A stretch of DNA of 64,000 bases. It comes from Bacillus sp. N13C7. GTDB lineage: Bacteria; Bacillota; Bacilli; Bacillales; Bacillaceae. The first letter of the stretch is position 1. Each line of letters opens with the position of its first letter. A program made the translations under genes and the position numbers. Below, one piece after another: positions 1-9,471 of this stretch. The stretch covers positions 84,484-148,483 of the forward strand of contig NZ_JALAMO010000012.1 in the NCBI RefSeq assembly GCF_026790065.1. Direction: 5' to 3'. A model generated the notes under the pieces. It was not told the DNA's origin and did no database searches. It saw only the letters and a program-made list of their open reading frames with translations.

Positions 1-866
1 TTTGAAATCGGTATCCATATTTCACTTTTAAAAGAGGGTGATGTTACATCCTTATGCTCGTTCCAGAGGATTTCTGGACCTTCTATTTGTTCATAATTTG
101 AAGATGGAAACCATTCGGAATAAATGCGTCCCCATACTTCTTGCAGTGTTTCCGGAAATGGTCCGGCCGCTTCGAATACAGCCCATGTTGAGGCAGGAAC
201 TTCTAGCTGTGAGAGATGATGTGGACATTGTTTTGTTGTGGCTGCGCCAATATAGTGATCAAGCTCTCCTTTTCCCTCTAACCGATCTTCAGAAAAGTTC
301 GTGGATGCACTAATCAGACCCAAAGGGGCTACATTCGATAGGTTTTTAAGCTGATTGATTGCTACTTCATCTAAACTTTCCCACATAGATGCAATCTCCG
401 GATTAACCCCTTTGAAAATAATAGGGACCCTTTTCTTTATGCCAACGATGCGAAAGGCCTCTTTTTCTTCAATGCGAAAGTTCATTTCACTTCCTCCTTT
501 GATGGATAACTGGAAGGTCATGCGCGGATAAGCTTTAAGTGAATGGCCATTACGCCTGGCTTCTGATGGTTTTATGCCGTGCAAATGTTGAAATGCCCGT
601 GCAAAAGAATCCGGTGAGTGATAACCATACTTGATTGCAATGTCAATCACCTTTACGCTGCTATCTTTAAGTTCAAAAGCTGCAAGAGTAAGACGTCTGC
701 GGCGGATATATTCCGATAATGTAATACCTGCAAGGAAGGAAAACATTCTTTTTAAATGATATTCAGAGCAGAAAGCAAGCTTTGCAGCTTCTTTAAAATC
801 AATTTCATTAGTAAGATTTTCTTCAATATACTCTAATGCTCCATTCATGCTTTTTAGCAAATCCAT
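1..866 (-). CDS. ydeE: AraC-family regulator with GyrI-like C-terminal domain (3' end cut by window edge)
   Basis: Open frame from ATG at 866 with an AGGAGG ribosome binding site just upstream; it runs off the window, so probably only the last few residues are missing. The first ~100 residues form two AraC-type helix-turn-helix motifs ([19 protein letters not shown] and [16 protein letters not shown]). From about residue 130 ([20 protein letters not shown]) the sequence looks like the GyrI-like/effector-binding fold seen in Rob- and BmrR-type regulators. It probably senses a small organic molecule and controls a nearby efflux or detoxification gene. The ydeE name rests on remembered similarity and position. 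Confidence 0.75.
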   Translation of the reverse strand, partial: MDLLKSMNGALEYIEENLTNEIDFKEAAKLAFCSEYHLKRMFSFLAGITLSEYIRRRRLTLAAFELKDSSVKVIDIAIKYGYHSPDSFARAFQHLHGIKPSEARRNGHSLKAYPRMTFQLSIKGGSEMNFRIEEKEAFRIVGIKKRVPIIFKGVNPEIASMWESLDEVAINQLKNLSNVAPLGLISASTNFSEDRLEGKGELDHYIGAATTKQCPHHLSQLEVPASTWAVFEAAGPFPETLQEVWGRIYSEWFPSSNYEQIEGPEILWNEHKDVTSPSFKSEIWIPIS

Positions 867-1096
867 TTGTTTGACCTCCTTTAACAAAAGAATAACAGGG
901 GTGAAATATATCTACCCGACTTTCTGTGCACAGTTTTGCAGGATAACTTAACCTAAAACAGTGCCCATTTTGTGCCCGAAATGAATATAAAATAGGCATT
1001 GAAATGACTATAAACGTTTTTCTAACTGATCATATGCTTCCTCTTTATTGAGAGCCTGCTAGAATAACCCGGGAGGTTCAAGTCTTCTCTGTAGCA

Positions 1097-1768
1097 TTAA
1101 TGAATCGACATCATATCAATGAGCTGCTTTACTTTCTCATCGTCGCCTGTATCAACATATACTTTTTTTGTGTTTTTGATGATATTTTCAGTCACTTCAC
1201 GCATTACGCCTTGATCTAAATGATGAGCGGAATCCCAGCGTAAAGGAACATTGTATACGTTAATCGTGCCATCCCCATTGCCGCTATAAGTTATTGATCC
1301 ATCCACTAATCGAGAACCTGCTAATTGGATGATATCTTCTGGATAACTGGCACTGGTATCATCATTTGGGTTGATTGGTTCACCGGCTGAAATGTGTCGA
1401 ACATTCAATTCATCTATCTCTTGATTTGCTCCAAGCTGTAGCCACACTCGAGCATATTCAATTTTCTCAGAAGGATATGCTGCCAATACATGATCTTCTT
1501 CACCTTTCTCCTCGTTTTTTTCTTTTTCTGAAGAGGTTTGATTTGATTCATCCGTTGAGGATTCTTCTGATCCTGACGCTGGCTCCGATTCATCTTTGCC
1601 TATTTTGGTGCTGTCTTCCATCTTGTTGCTCATTTCATCAGATAGTACATCAGAATCATGATTTGAAGGTTGTTTTGCTTCTTCGTGCTTACTGTCCGAA
1701 CATCCAGCAAGCAATAAGGCAAGCAGCAGGGCAACATGAAAATAAAGTGTTTTGCTGAGTTTCTTCAT
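1097..1768 (-). CDS. ydeJ: Secreted lipoprotein, Glu/Ser-rich linker (YdeJ-like)
   Basis: 223 residues from ATG at 1768, preceded by GAGAGG; an in-frame ATG 18 bases earlier has no good ribosome binding site. Residues 1-23 are a lipoprotein signal (MKKLSKTLYFHVALLLALLL, then lipobox LAGC). About 60 residues of highly charged Glu/Ser/Lys linker follow, typical of surface lipoproteins that must cross the cell wall. The C-terminal ~130 residues form a compact domain (YPSEKIEYARVWLQLGANQ onward) whose function I do not recognise. The gene stands alone between the AraC regulator and a broken methyltransferase. The name is from remembered similarity to B. subtilis YdeJ. Confidence 0.75.
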   Translation of the reverse strand: MKKLSKTLYFHVALLLALLLAGCSDSKHEEAKQPSNHDSDVLSDEMSNKMEDSTKIGKDESEPASGSEESSTDESNQTSSEKEKNEEKGEEDHVLAAYPSEKIEYARVWLQLGANQEIDELNVRHISAGEPINPNDDTSASYPEDIIQLAGSRLVDGSITYSGNGDGTINVYNVPLRWDSAHHLDQGVMREVTENIIKNTKKVYVDTGDDEKVKQLIDMMSIH

Positions 1769-1860
1769 TTTTTCATTCCTCTCCATTCACTCGGTTGCAG
1801 CTTCATATAAAGCTGTATGCATCTAAATATTACCATGTAATAGATATATCTTTTTGAAAA

Positions 1861-2285
1861 ATGAAGAGGAAACGATTTTGGAAATCGATTCTAAAAGACC
1901 GGCTGTTATTCTTATTTCAATATATAGGTCATCCAAGAACTGTTGGTGCCATCCTTCCGCGTTCAAGGCTTCTAGGAGATAAAATGATGGAGGAAATTGA
2001 TTTTAAGACAGCCAATTACACTGTCGAATATGGACCAGGCACAGGTGTATTTACAAAAAAACTGCTTGAAAAACGAAATCCAAAGACGATTATGTTATTA
2101 GTTGAACAAAATAACGCATTTTATTTAATCTTGAAAGAAAAATTTAAAGACGAAAAAATGTATTCATTATCAGTGGATCTGCCGAAGAAGGCAGTCGTTA
2201 TTTTAAGGAATATGGTATACCTTATACAGACTATGTGGTTTCCGGTCTTCCTTTGCAGAAACTAAGTTTGGTTGTTCTAAGCTAG
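1861..2285 (+). pseudogene. SAM-dependent (phospholipid / rRNA-dimethylase type) methyltransferase, frameshifted and truncated
   Basis: The N-terminal ~100 residues look like PmtA/KsgA-type methyltransferases: RTVGAILPRSRLL, then the SAM motif I region VEYGPGTGVFTKKLL and the acidic LLVEQN. At the A-run near 2151-2158 the frame is lost. The conserved continuation, VFIISGSAEEGSRYFKEYG and DYVVSGLPLQ (the motif IV region, normally SGLPF), is read in the next frame from about 2158 to the TAG at 2283-2285, consistent with loss of one A. Even after repair the protein stops right after motif IV, so the last third is gone. No clear promoter or good ribosome binding site is seen. It looks like a decaying relic. 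Confidence 0.75.
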
Positions 2286-2515
2286 ATATGCTATCAATAC
2301 CATCATTCTAAGGAAAAATAAAAAAAGAGACCAAGCCAATGCTTGATCACTAAGTAAAATCATCTCTTATGTCACTCATTAGCTTTTTAGGCAGGAACAC
2401 CAAGCTGATGGAGAATGTCATGCCACATCAACATAAGAATGTCTGTTCAATCATTTAACCTAATTCTTTATTGTTTCAACGGACATCATGACATCTTATA
2501 TCCTGAAATAAACAT

Positions 2516-3277
2516 TTAAAATGAATATGATTCGCCATCTTCAGGCACGAAGACACGTGAGGAGATTCCTTTTTCATGAATAAAGGACTTTAATTCTTCT
2601 CTTGATAATCCCCAATGGTTGACAGCCTCCATGTGGCTCACAATAATGTTTGCTTTTGGAGCAGCCTTATACGTTTCATAGATATCTTCTTTACCCATGA
2701 CAAGAGAACCGCCTTCATAGAATTGATTATCTCCGCCGTTCACTACAATGATGTCTGGCTGATGTGTATCAATCTCTTCCCGAACTGCATCGTACCAGAC
2801 AGTATCTCCGGCGATATATAACGTTTTCTCACTTTGGTGTTTGAAGACGACACCGCATACAAGACCTGCCAGTTTTAGAATTTCTCCTCTTCCGTGTTCG
2901 CCTTTAGTTTTTATCAGTTGAATGCCTTCAAAGATTGTATCTTTTGTTAACACTTCGACATTTTTGAAACCGGCATTTCGCATTTCTGTAGCATCCTCTT
3001 CATTTTGGGAGAACAATTTGATCCCTTTTGGCAATAGCTCTTTAGCTGCCTCATCCCAATGGTCGAGGTGCAGATGGGTAACAATCACAGCATCAATGTC
3101 TTGAATCAAATTGTCGACAGATGTTGGCAGCTCAACTAAAGGGTTGTTTTGGTCCTGTCTTGGCGCATTTGGGAATGGAGGGTAAGCCCCTTTATCAGCT
3201 AACATAGGGTCTATTAAAAACGTTTTGCCTGCATATTCGACAACAAGTGTGGCATTACGAATTTGTTGAATGTTCAT
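2516..3277 (-). CDS. MBL-fold metal-dependent hydrolase (UlaG/UPF0173-like)
   Basis: 253 residues from ATG at 3277, with AAGGAG 8 bases upstream; a TTG two codons earlier is less likely. The metallo-beta-lactamase motif THLHLDHWD is at about residues 70-78, a second metal-ligand region (IAGDTVWYD) is near 155-163, and a late His (IIVSHMEAVNHWG) is near 212. FLIDPMLADKGAYPPFPNAP matches the family that acts on phosphorylated or lactone substrates, but the substrate cannot be read. It is divergent from the Lrp-type regulator at 3533, a pairing I recall around yddR/lrpA/lrpB in strain 168, so the regulator probably controls it. Confidence 0.8.
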   Translation of the reverse strand: MNIQQIRNATLVVEYAGKTFLIDPMLADKGAYPPFPNAPRQDQNNPLVELPTSVDNLIQDIDAVIVTHLHLDHWDEAAKELLPKGIKLFSQNEEDATEMRNAGFKNVEVLTKDTIFEGIQLIKTKGEHGRGEILKLAGLVCGVVFKHQSEKTLYIAGDTVWYDAVREEIDTHQPDIIVVNGGDNQFYEGGSLVMGKEDIYETYKAAPKANIIVSHMEAVNHWGLSREELKSFIHEKGISSRVFVPEDGESYSF

Positions 3278-3532
3278 GTGCAAAACTCCTTTTCTTACAT
3301 ATGTGTATAGTCTACATACAGCTGCTGAATAAATACATGGAACAAATCAAGTCTTTCTGTCGATTGACTTGATTTTTGAAAGTATTTTGGATCCATTGTC
3401 ACTAAGGTATAATCGGGGTAATTGAAACACGGTGAAAGAAACGGATTTTATAGTTATGTACAAGGCTGCACCTTTTTAGGAGCTGATGTACAGGATGGTT
3501 TTATTTTCATCATATTGAAGGGACTTGATTTC

Positions 3533-3943
3533 ATGTTAGATCACACGGACATGCAAATATTGAAAGAGTTGTCTAAGAATAGCCGCATTACAATGAAGGA
3601 ATTAGGCGAGAAAGTTCATTTAACAGGGCAAGCAGCCGCCTCGAGGGTTGCCAAATTAGAAGACAACGGTGTAATTGAGGGATACACCATTAAAGTGAAC
3701 CAAGTGAAATTAGGGTGTTATATACATGCTTTGCTTAACATCTATACAAAAAGCACCCATCATCAGCCATATTTGTCATTTATCAAAACACAAGCGGAAT
3801 ATGTACTCAATAATTATAAAATTAGCGGGGATGGCTGTTATCTTCTTGAATGCAGATTTCCGTCTCATGAAATGTTAGATCAATTTTTAGTGGAATTAAA
3901 CAAGCATGTCAATTATAAATTATCGATTGTCATTAACAAATAG
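3533..3943 (+). CDS. Lrp/AsnC-family transcriptional regulator
   Basis: 136 residues. I start it at the ATG at 3533 (MLDHTDMQILKELSKNSRIT), which has AAGGGA nine bases upstream and aligns with the usual family start; an upstream in-frame ATG at 3422 would add an unrelated tail. The N-terminal helix-turn-helix covers residues 1-50 (MKELGEKVHLTGQAAASRVAKLE), and the RAM-type sensing domain follows (YLLECRFPSHEMLDQFLVEL). It probably binds an amino acid or related metabolite and controls the divergent MBL hydrolase. It is slightly short but not obviously truncated. Confidence 0.8.
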   Translation: MLDHTDMQILKELSKNSRITMKELGEKVHLTGQAAASRVAKLEDNGVIEGYTIKVNQVKLGCYIHALLNIYTKSTHHQPYLSFIKTQAEYVLNNYKISGDGCYLLECRFPSHEMLDQFLVELNKHVNYKLSIVINK

Positions 3944-4003
3944 AGGCTCTTTCTCTTTCAAAGCTAAATAATATGTGAGGTCTAAACCCTCTCGGCCACA
4001 TCA

Positions 4004-4036
4004 AATACCAAGGGCTGCAGACCCTTGGTATTTTTC
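4004..4036. terminator. Bidirectional terminator of the ACCAAGG family
   Basis: Perfect 11-bp stem AATACCAAGGG / CCCTTGGTATT with a 7-base loop, followed by TTTTT on the plus strand. It lies between the convergent Lrp gene and ydeK. This stem recurs in the window (see findings). Confidence 0.85.
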
Positions 4037-4058
4037 ATGCCTTCTTTTATAGTCTGTC

Positions 4059-4922
4059 TTACTTTGCAAATCGCCGAGCCCCTGCTACGCACATGATAAC
4101 GGCGATATTCACTGCCACGAGTGCCCAGCCTACTTTCTCGTGCAGAATCACTGAGGCTAGCAAGAGCCCAAAGAAAGGCTGGAGAAGCTGCAGCTGTCCG
4201 ACTGACGCAATTCCGCCTTGGGCAAGACCCCGATACCAAAACACGAAGCCGATCAGCATGCTGAATAAGGAGACATAGGCAAGACTGAGCAGCGCAGAAA
4301 CGCCAATAGACGACCATGAGTCCGGCGTAAAATAGAACGACAATGGCAGCATAAGAGGAAGCGAGAGAACGAGTGCCCAAGAGATCACCTGCCAATAGCC
4401 GAGACGTCTAGAAAGCCTGGCCCCTTCTGCATAACCAAGACCGCAAACAACGATAGAAGCCAGCATGTATGCGTCGCCAAGCGGAGATGAACCTCCCCCC
4501 TGAATCAGGGCGAAGCCTGCCACTAGCAAGCTGCCAGCAGCTGAGAATATCCAGAAGACCGGCCGGGGGCGTTCCCCTCCGTGCAGTACGCCGAAGATCG
4601 CTGTCGCAAGCGGAAGAAGCCCAATGAAGACAATCGCATGAGCGGATGTGACATACTGAAGCGCTAAGGCTGTCAGCAAAGGGAAACCGATCACCACGCC
4701 GAGCGCCACTACCAACAGTGAAATGATGTCTCTTTTGGCAGGATGCTGCTGCCGGAAGATGAGTAGGAGACATCCAGCCAATACACCAGCTATTGCAGCA
4801 CGGCACACGGTGAGGAACAATGGGTCGAAGTCCGCCACAGCCAAGCGGGTCGCTGGCAGCGAGCCGCTGAAAATGAGTACGCCTATAAAACCATTTATCC
4901 AGCCATTTGTTGTTTTGTTCAA
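4059..4922 (-). CDS. ydeK: EamA/DMT-family membrane transporter
   Basis: 287 residues, about ten hydrophobic segments in two EamA repeats (GFIGVLIFSGSLPATRLAV at the start; ALLSLAYVSLFSMLIGFVFW in the second half). I place the start at TTG 4922, nine bases after GGAG; TTG 4928 is an alternative. The protein is probably an exporter of a small metabolite or drug; the substrate is unknown. The stretch is visibly more GC-rich than its neighbours and gives long shadow frames on other strands, unusual for this chromosome and compatible with transfer from a higher-GC donor. It is divergent from the MocR-type regulator ydeL, which probably controls it. Confidence 0.8.
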   Translation of the reverse strand: MNKTTNGWINGFIGVLIFSGSLPATRLAVADFDPLFLTVCRAAIAGVLAGCLLLIFRQQHPAKRDIISLLVVALGVVIGFPLLTALALQYVTSAHAIVFIGLLPLATAIFGVLHGGERPRPVFWIFSAAGSLLVAGFALIQGGGSSPLGDAYMLASIVVCGLGYAEGARLSRRLGYWQVISWALVLSLPLMLPLSFYFTPDSWSSIGVSALLSLAYVSLFSMLIGFVFWYRGLAQGGIASVGQLQLLQPFFGLLLASVILHEKVGWALVAVNIAVIMCVAGARRFAK

Positions 4923-5071
4923 TTGCAATCACTCCAAATATATTTCTTTTTCATGATCTGGATGTTCTTAACAAAACCAGTATCTAAGGATTACAATGAC
5001 TATAAACTGAAATCGGCCTTTTATAAACAGCCAGTTTTCATAAATAAATGCATACCAGTTAGGAGAAAAAC

Positions 5072-6469
5072 GTGCAAATGGATATCACGCCTTTTTTGAA
5101 TAGAAACCTGGATATTCCGCTTTATCAGCAGCTTTATCGGTATTTCAAAGAAAACATGCATCAAGGGCGTATTCAAAAAGGAATGAAGCTCCCTTCAAAA
5201 AGAATCCTGGCGAGTCAGCTTTCCATCAGTCAAACGACTGTAGAACGTGCGTATGAACAGCTTGCGGCTGAGGGCTATATCGTGAGCAAGCCAAGAAGCG
5301 GATGGTTTGCTGACTATCATGATTCTGATGTTGCCTATCATAAAATGCCGAGCGCATCACCTTTTAAAGAAAAAGTTCAAGAAAATAAACAATGGATTGA
5401 TTTTCACTATGGAAATGTAGATTCTTCTTACTTTCCTTTTTCCGCCTGGCGAAGAAGCATGGTCAATAGCTTAGACCAATATGGCGACGAGCTTTATCGG
5501 CCGGGAGATGCTTTAGGAGAGTTTGCACTAAGAACACTCATTGCGGAGTACCTGTATCAATCACGCGGTGTCCATTGTGTCCCTGAACAAGTCATCATAG
5601 GTGCCGGCAATCCTATTCTTCTGCAAATTTTGTGCCAAGTTTTTGAACCGAATATTTCCATAGGATATGAGGATCCCGGTTATCCAAGAGCACGCAAGAT
5701 TTTTGAAGCCAATCGTTTGAATATACTTCCTATACCGGTTGATGATGAAGGAATCTGCATACAGAAGATCAAAGAACAGCAGCCGAACCTTGTATATGTC
5801 ACGCCTTCCCATCAATTTACGCTGGGAACCATTATGACGATTAACAGAAGAATGGAGCTCCTCAAATGGGCGGCTGAAAGTCATTCATTTATCATAGAGG
5901 ATGATTATGATGGGGAATTTAGATACACAGGGCAGCCGGTTTCTTCTTTGCAGGGGCTTGACCAGCATAACCGTGTCATTTATATGGGCACTTTTTCTAA
6001 GTCTCTTCTTCCCTCGCTGCGTATCAGCTACATGATTCTTCCTTCGCCTCTTTTGAAAAAAGGCCATAAAATAACGTCCTTATATAAGCAAACGGTGTCC
6101 TGCCACAGTCAGCTGACGCTGGCTGACTTTATAAAAAGCGGAGAGTGGCAAAAACACATCAACAGAATGAGAAAGCTTTACCGGAAAAAAAGAGCCGCTT
6201 TATTAGAGGCTGTACAAAGAGAACTGGGAAAGCATGTCAGGATTCGCGGAGAAAACTCTGGGCTTCGTATCTTACTTGACGTTTATTTGCCATTTAGTGA
6301 AAAAGAGTTGATTGAGAAGGCAAAGGAACATGGGGTGAAAATTTACCCTGTTTCACTTTCTTATAAAAACAATCCTCCTGCGAAAAGGGTCTCACTTGGA
6401 TTTGCAGGAGTTTCAGAATTCAACATACGAGAAGGCATCAAAAAACTAAAAACTGCCTGGAGGATATGA
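5072..6469 (+). CDS. ydeL: MocR/GabR-type regulator: GntR helix-turn-helix fused to an aminotransferase fold
   Basis: 465 residues from GTG at 5072 with AGGAG upstream. Residues 1-80 are a GntR winged helix (YRYFKENMHQGRIQKGMKLP, SKRILASQLSISQTTVERAYEQLA). From about 110 a fold-type I aminotransferase follows. The PLP region contains DDYDGEFRY with the partner SKSLLPSLRISYMILP, where the Lys of FSKS would hold PLP. Such regulators use PLP and an amine or amino acid to switch DNA binding. It is divergent from the transporter ydeK, suggesting a regulator and exporter pair. Full length. Confidence 0.88.
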   Translation: MQMDITPFLNRNLDIPLYQQLYRYFKENMHQGRIQKGMKLPSKRILASQLSISQTTVERAYEQLAAEGYIVSKPRSGWFADYHDSDVAYHKMPSASPFKEKVQENKQWIDFHYGNVDSSYFPFSAWRRSMVNSLDQYGDELYRPGDALGEFALRTLIAEYLYQSRGVHCVPEQVIIGAGNPILLQILCQVFEPNISIGYEDPGYPRARKIFEANRLNILPIPVDDEGICIQKIKEQQPNLVYVTPSHQFTLGTIMTINRRMELLKWAAESHSFIIEDDYDGEFRYTGQPVSSLQGLDQHNRVIYMGTFSKSLLPSLRISYMILPSPLLKKGHKITSLYKQTVSCHSQLTLADFIKSGEWQKHINRMRKLYRKKRAALLEAVQRELGKHVRIRGENSGLRILLDVYLPFSEKELIEKAKEHGVKIYPVSLSYKNNPPAKRVSLGFAGVSEFNIREGIKKLKTAWRI

Positions 6470-6692
6470 GAGGCCAGAAAGCCATTAGGGGATGATGGCT
6501 ATTAAAATATCCACAGTTATGAATGACAATACTGAAGATATAAGTGCCCTCAGTCTCTAGCTCCTGATCAGTTTTGGATGTAACACTTCAGATGACAGGC
6601 GATTGATGAAGCTTTACGTGAGATTTTTTTATTTGCTGATGTCGCAGTGATACAATAAACAAGTACACAAATGACAAAATAGAGGTGTAAGA

Positions 6693-7118
6693 ATGAAGTT
6701 AGATGAGTTTACAATCGGTCAGCTATTCAAAACGAAATCTTTAACATTAACAAAAGATGATATTATGCGGTTTGCAAGTGAATTTGACCCTCAATATATG
6801 CATGTAGATGAAGAAAAAGCGAGTAAGGGCAGATTTAATGGAATTATTGCTTCTGGCATACAAACACTGGCCATTTCTTTTAAGCTTTGGATTGAAGAAG
6901 GTTTGTATGGAGACGATGTGATTGCCGGAACAGAAATGAATCATATGACATTCACAAAACCCGTTTATCCAGGTGATGAACTGCATACCATCGTTGAGGT
7001 GCTTGATAAGCAGCCAAAGAGAAATGGATTGGGAATCCTCACTGTATTGTTATCTACTTATAATCAAAAAGAAGAAAAAGTTTTTGAAGGTGAGTTATCG
7101 GTATTGATGAAGCAATAA
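6693..7118 (+). CDS. ydeM: MaoC-like hot-dog dehydratase
   Basis: 141 residues, one hot-dog fold. The R-hydratase signature is clear: FASEFDPQYMHVDEEKAS (Asp/His pair for water addition) followed by FNGIIASGIQTLAISFKLW. This predicts hydration or dehydration of an enoyl-thioester such as enoyl-CoA; the real substrate is unknown. The ribosome binding site AGAGGTG precedes the ATG. It is a single-gene unit ending at a GC-rich hairpin. Confidence 0.85.
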   Translation: MKLDEFTIGQLFKTKSLTLTKDDIMRFASEFDPQYMHVDEEKASKGRFNGIIASGIQTLAISFKLWIEEGLYGDDVIAGTEMNHMTFTKPVYPGDELHTIVEVLDKQPKRNGLGILTVLLSTYNQKEEKVFEGELSVLMKQ

Positions 7119-7126
7119 CTTATAAG

Positions 7127-7147
7127 GCCCGCTTTCCTAAAGCGGGC
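7127..7147. terminator. GC-rich hairpin after ydeM
   Basis: Stem GCCCGCTTT / AAAGCGGGC with a very short loop just after ydeM and before the convergent ydeN. No T-run follows, so intrinsic termination is uncertain. Confidence 0.5.
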
Positions 7148-7177
7148 TCGATTCAAAAAGCTAATGGGTGATGGATT

Positions 7178-7750
7178 TTAGCAAGTTTCTTTTGAAAAAT
7201 AAGAGGTTAACACATCATAAACAATAGGCAAAGAAGTAAATCCCTCATCTTCTAGAAAATGACCCCCGTGCTGGACTTCATATAACGCAGCGTCAATTTG
7301 TTGTGCCAGTTCCTTGCTCCATGAGAAAGGCACAATTTGGTCATCCTTAGAAGCAATGACAGCACGGTGCTTCGCGGACTCGATGATTTTTTGATGATCA
7401 ATCGATCCCTGTGTAAATTCATCTAACATCTTTAAAGCAGGCAGTGATTTGGCAAAGCCGGAAACCAGTATGATTCCGCCAAGTTGTTTACGTAATTGAA
7501 TATGTTCCAAAAATCTCAAGATGGCGGGGCATCCTAAGCTGTGCGCAACCAAATACGTATTTTCATCTAAAGTGTGTAGATAAAAAGAGAGTGTATCCAG
7601 CCAATCCTCAAGTCTTGGCTGGTGCGGATGAGGCATATTTAAAATGTCTGCTTTGACCCCATCTGCGAGCAGACGTTTTTTCAGCCAAGGGAACCAATGG
7701 TTTGTTGAGGATGCTCTGTAGCCATGAATGATATAGACTTGTTTTGTCAT
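7178..7750 (-). CDS. ydeN: Alpha/beta serine hydrolase (RBBP9/YdeN family)
   Basis: 190 residues. The oxyanion stretch YIIHGYRASSTNHWFPWL opens the protein. The nucleophile elbow is AHSLGCPAI, the acid is in ASKDDQIVPF, and the catalytic His is in VQHGGHFLEDEGF, giving a complete Ser-Asp-His triad. This is the small cytosolic esterase-like family; the natural substrate is unknown. The start ATG at 7750 has a purine-rich AGGAGAAAAAA upstream. It is followed on the same strand by nothing until the convergent ydeM. Confidence 0.85.
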   Translation of the reverse strand: MTKQVYIIHGYRASSTNHWFPWLKKRLLADGVKADILNMPHPHQPRLEDWLDTLSFYLHTLDENTYLVAHSLGCPAILRFLEHIQLRKQLGGIILVSGFAKSLPALKMLDEFTQGSIDHQKIIESAKHRAVIASKDDQIVPFSWSKELAQQIDAALYEVQHGGHFLEDEGFTSLPIVYDVLTSYFSKETC

Positions 7751-7832
7751 TTTTTTCTCCTAACGACTATTTTCATTCAGTATAAAATTCCTCTCTTTGG
7801 GAAACAAGTACGCACTTTTTTGTAAGTGGCTT

Positions 7833-8162
7833 TTACTTATGAGACATTCCTTGTGCCATTCCCCACTTACACATTTCATCTATAAGGGGATACAAAGACA
7901 GCCCTCTGGCAGATAACGAATACTCCACTTTCAGTGGGGTTTGAGAAACCTCAGACCGATGAATAAGACCGTCGGTTTGCAATTCCTTAAGCTGTGCGCT
8001 TAACATTTTATGGGTGATGAAGGGCATAGCCCGTTTCAGCTCGCCGTATCTCATCGTTTTTTCACACCCTAACTCATAGAGAATTCTCATTTTCCATTTG
8101 CCTCCTATCAGAGATAAGGTGTATTCAAATGGGGCTTGTTTACTGCGGCATAGGCTATTCAT
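7833..8162 (-). CDS. ydzF: HxlR-family winged-helix regulator
   Basis: 109 residues from ATG at 8162, preceded by a strong AAAGGAGG; the frame is open upstream but that extension is not protein-like. Motifs of the HxlR family are clear: TLSLIGGKWKMRILYELG, RYGELKRAMPFITHKMLSAQ, LKELQTDGLIHRSEV. These regulators respond to aldehydes, quinones or other reactive compounds, and Cys residues near the N-terminus (SLCRSK) and in YELGCEK could sense them, which is an inference. In strain 168 the neighbouring ydeP-ydeQ targets lie close by; they are missing here. Confidence 0.85.
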   Translation of the reverse strand: MNSLCRSKQAPFEYTLSLIGGKWKMRILYELGCEKTMRYGELKRAMPFITHKMLSAQLKELQTDGLIHRSEVSQTPLKVEYSLSARGLSLYPLIDEMCKWGMAQGMSHK

Positions 8163-8230
8163 TGTAATCAAACCTCCTTTTGTAAGTATAATAACAGAAT
8201 AAATCAGGAATTTCGGTGCGGTGTTGAAGT

Positions 8231-8383
8231 TTGAGGGGCCTGGCGGGTAAATCTGAGGCGGCTTACGTTCTCTCGGCTGCGAACATGAAACCAAGGATCT
8301 TGCTTGATTGGCCAGGGCTGAAGCTTAATCTGTCAGAGCTTGAACCACATGATATTTGTGACGTGATCCACAATCTGAACTGA
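8231..8383 (+). pseudogene. Short protein-like relic (about 50 codons), family unknown
   Basis: An open frame of 50 codons ends at TGA 8383 and reads like the end of a real protein (AAYVLSAANMKPRILLDWPG, then LKLNLSELEPHDICDVIHNL). It has no ribosome binding site. It lies between ydzF and ydeO, where strain 168 differs in content. I read it as the 3' end of a deleted gene; family not recognised. Confidence 0.35.
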
Positions 8384-8546
8384 AAGGGCGATTGCTCAAC
8401 AGGCTGCATGGCACACTGAATGTTATAAGTCAAAGAGGGTTATCTTACTGTTAATTACTTTATTTGAAAAAACCGATGTTTTTAGCTGAAAATATCTATT
8501 ATGGTATAGTTAAATATAACGAAATATTTGAGAAATGAGGAATGGT

Positions 8547-9419
8547 ATGAATACAGTCAAAAAACATAAAAAATCTAAAGCGAAAATGATTCTGCAAGTC
8601 ATTATGGTTGTGATCGGAGGAATTATAGCGGCATATGGACTGGAAACAGTGCTCATTCCAAACAGTGTCTCTGATGGAGGGGTGACTGGTCTTAGCATCG
8701 TTGGTTCACAACTATTCAATCTGCCGCTGGGGATTCTGATTGCTGTGATCAACATTCCGTTTGTGTGGTTAGGATATAAGCAAATTGGGAAAAACTTTGC
8801 GTTATTATCCATTATCGGAATCATATCGCTTGCCGCGGGGACAAGCTTTTTCCACCACACACCCGCTATCATTGAAGGAGATACCTTGTTAATCACCGTA
8901 GTCGGCGGGATTATCCTTGGATTCGGAATGGGGTTAGCGCTGCGTAATGGCGGCGCGTTAGATGGAATTGATATGCTTGCTGTGCTATTATCCAGAAAAC
9001 TGCCATTTGGAACGAGCGATCTTATCTTATTCTTAAACCTTTTTGTATTTATTTTTGTATCCATAGTATTTGGCTTGCAAGGGGCGTTGCTTTCAGTCAT
9101 TGCTTACTACATTGCCTCCAAAGTCATTCATGTCGTTGAGGAAGGTTTAAGCGGTTCTAAAACCTTTCAAATTATTACCTCCGAACCTGAATTAATGGTA
9201 GAGACCATACGTGATCAATTGGGCCGAAGCGCAACATATAAAGAAGCTTACGGGGGGTTTTCCCACGAGAAATTTAAAGAAATCACATGTGTCATCAACC
9301 GCTTAGAAGAAACCAAACTAAAGGAAATTATTAATGATATCGATAAATCTGCCTTTGTTACCGTATATGACGTCGCTGAGGTAAAGGGCAGCAATTTTAG
9401 AAACCTGAATAATCATTAG
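8547..9419 (+). CDS. ydeO: YitT-family membrane protein (DUF161 + DUF2179)
   Basis: 290 residues. ATG at 8547 follows GAGGAA at a good distance; another ATG lies four codons earlier. Residues ~15-200 hold about five to six membrane segments with the family motif YGLETVLIPNSVSDGGVTGL. Residues ~215-285 form the soluble DUF2179 domain (FQIITSEPELMVETIRDQLG; GFSHEKFKEITCVI). The YitT family is widespread in Firmicutes and its transport role is undefined. A terminator of the ACCAAGG type follows. Confidence 0.85.
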   Translation: MNTVKKHKKSKAKMILQVIMVVIGGIIAAYGLETVLIPNSVSDGGVTGLSIVGSQLFNLPLGILIAVINIPFVWLGYKQIGKNFALLSIIGIISLAAGTSFFHHTPAIIEGDTLLITVVGGIILGFGMGLALRNGGALDGIDMLAVLLSRKLPFGTSDLILFLNLFVFIFVSIVFGLQGALLSVIAYYIASKVIHVVEEGLSGSKTFQIITSEPELMVETIRDQLGRSATYKEAYGGFSHEKFKEITCVINRLEETKLKEIINDIDKSAFVTVYDVAEVKGSNFRNLNNH

Positions 9420-9471
9420 AAAATTTTCGCCACCATCTATTTTGGACATGTCATCATGAGTCGTATCATAG

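Noticed and set aside
38..313. 91-codon plus-strand frame
   Set aside because: Shadow of the minus-strand AraC/GyrI-like gene, whose motifs are clear.
4408..4932. 174-codon minus-strand frame and 3982-4395 frame
   Set aside because: Alternative frames of the GC-rich ydeK; rich in Arg/Cys/Trp without any motif.
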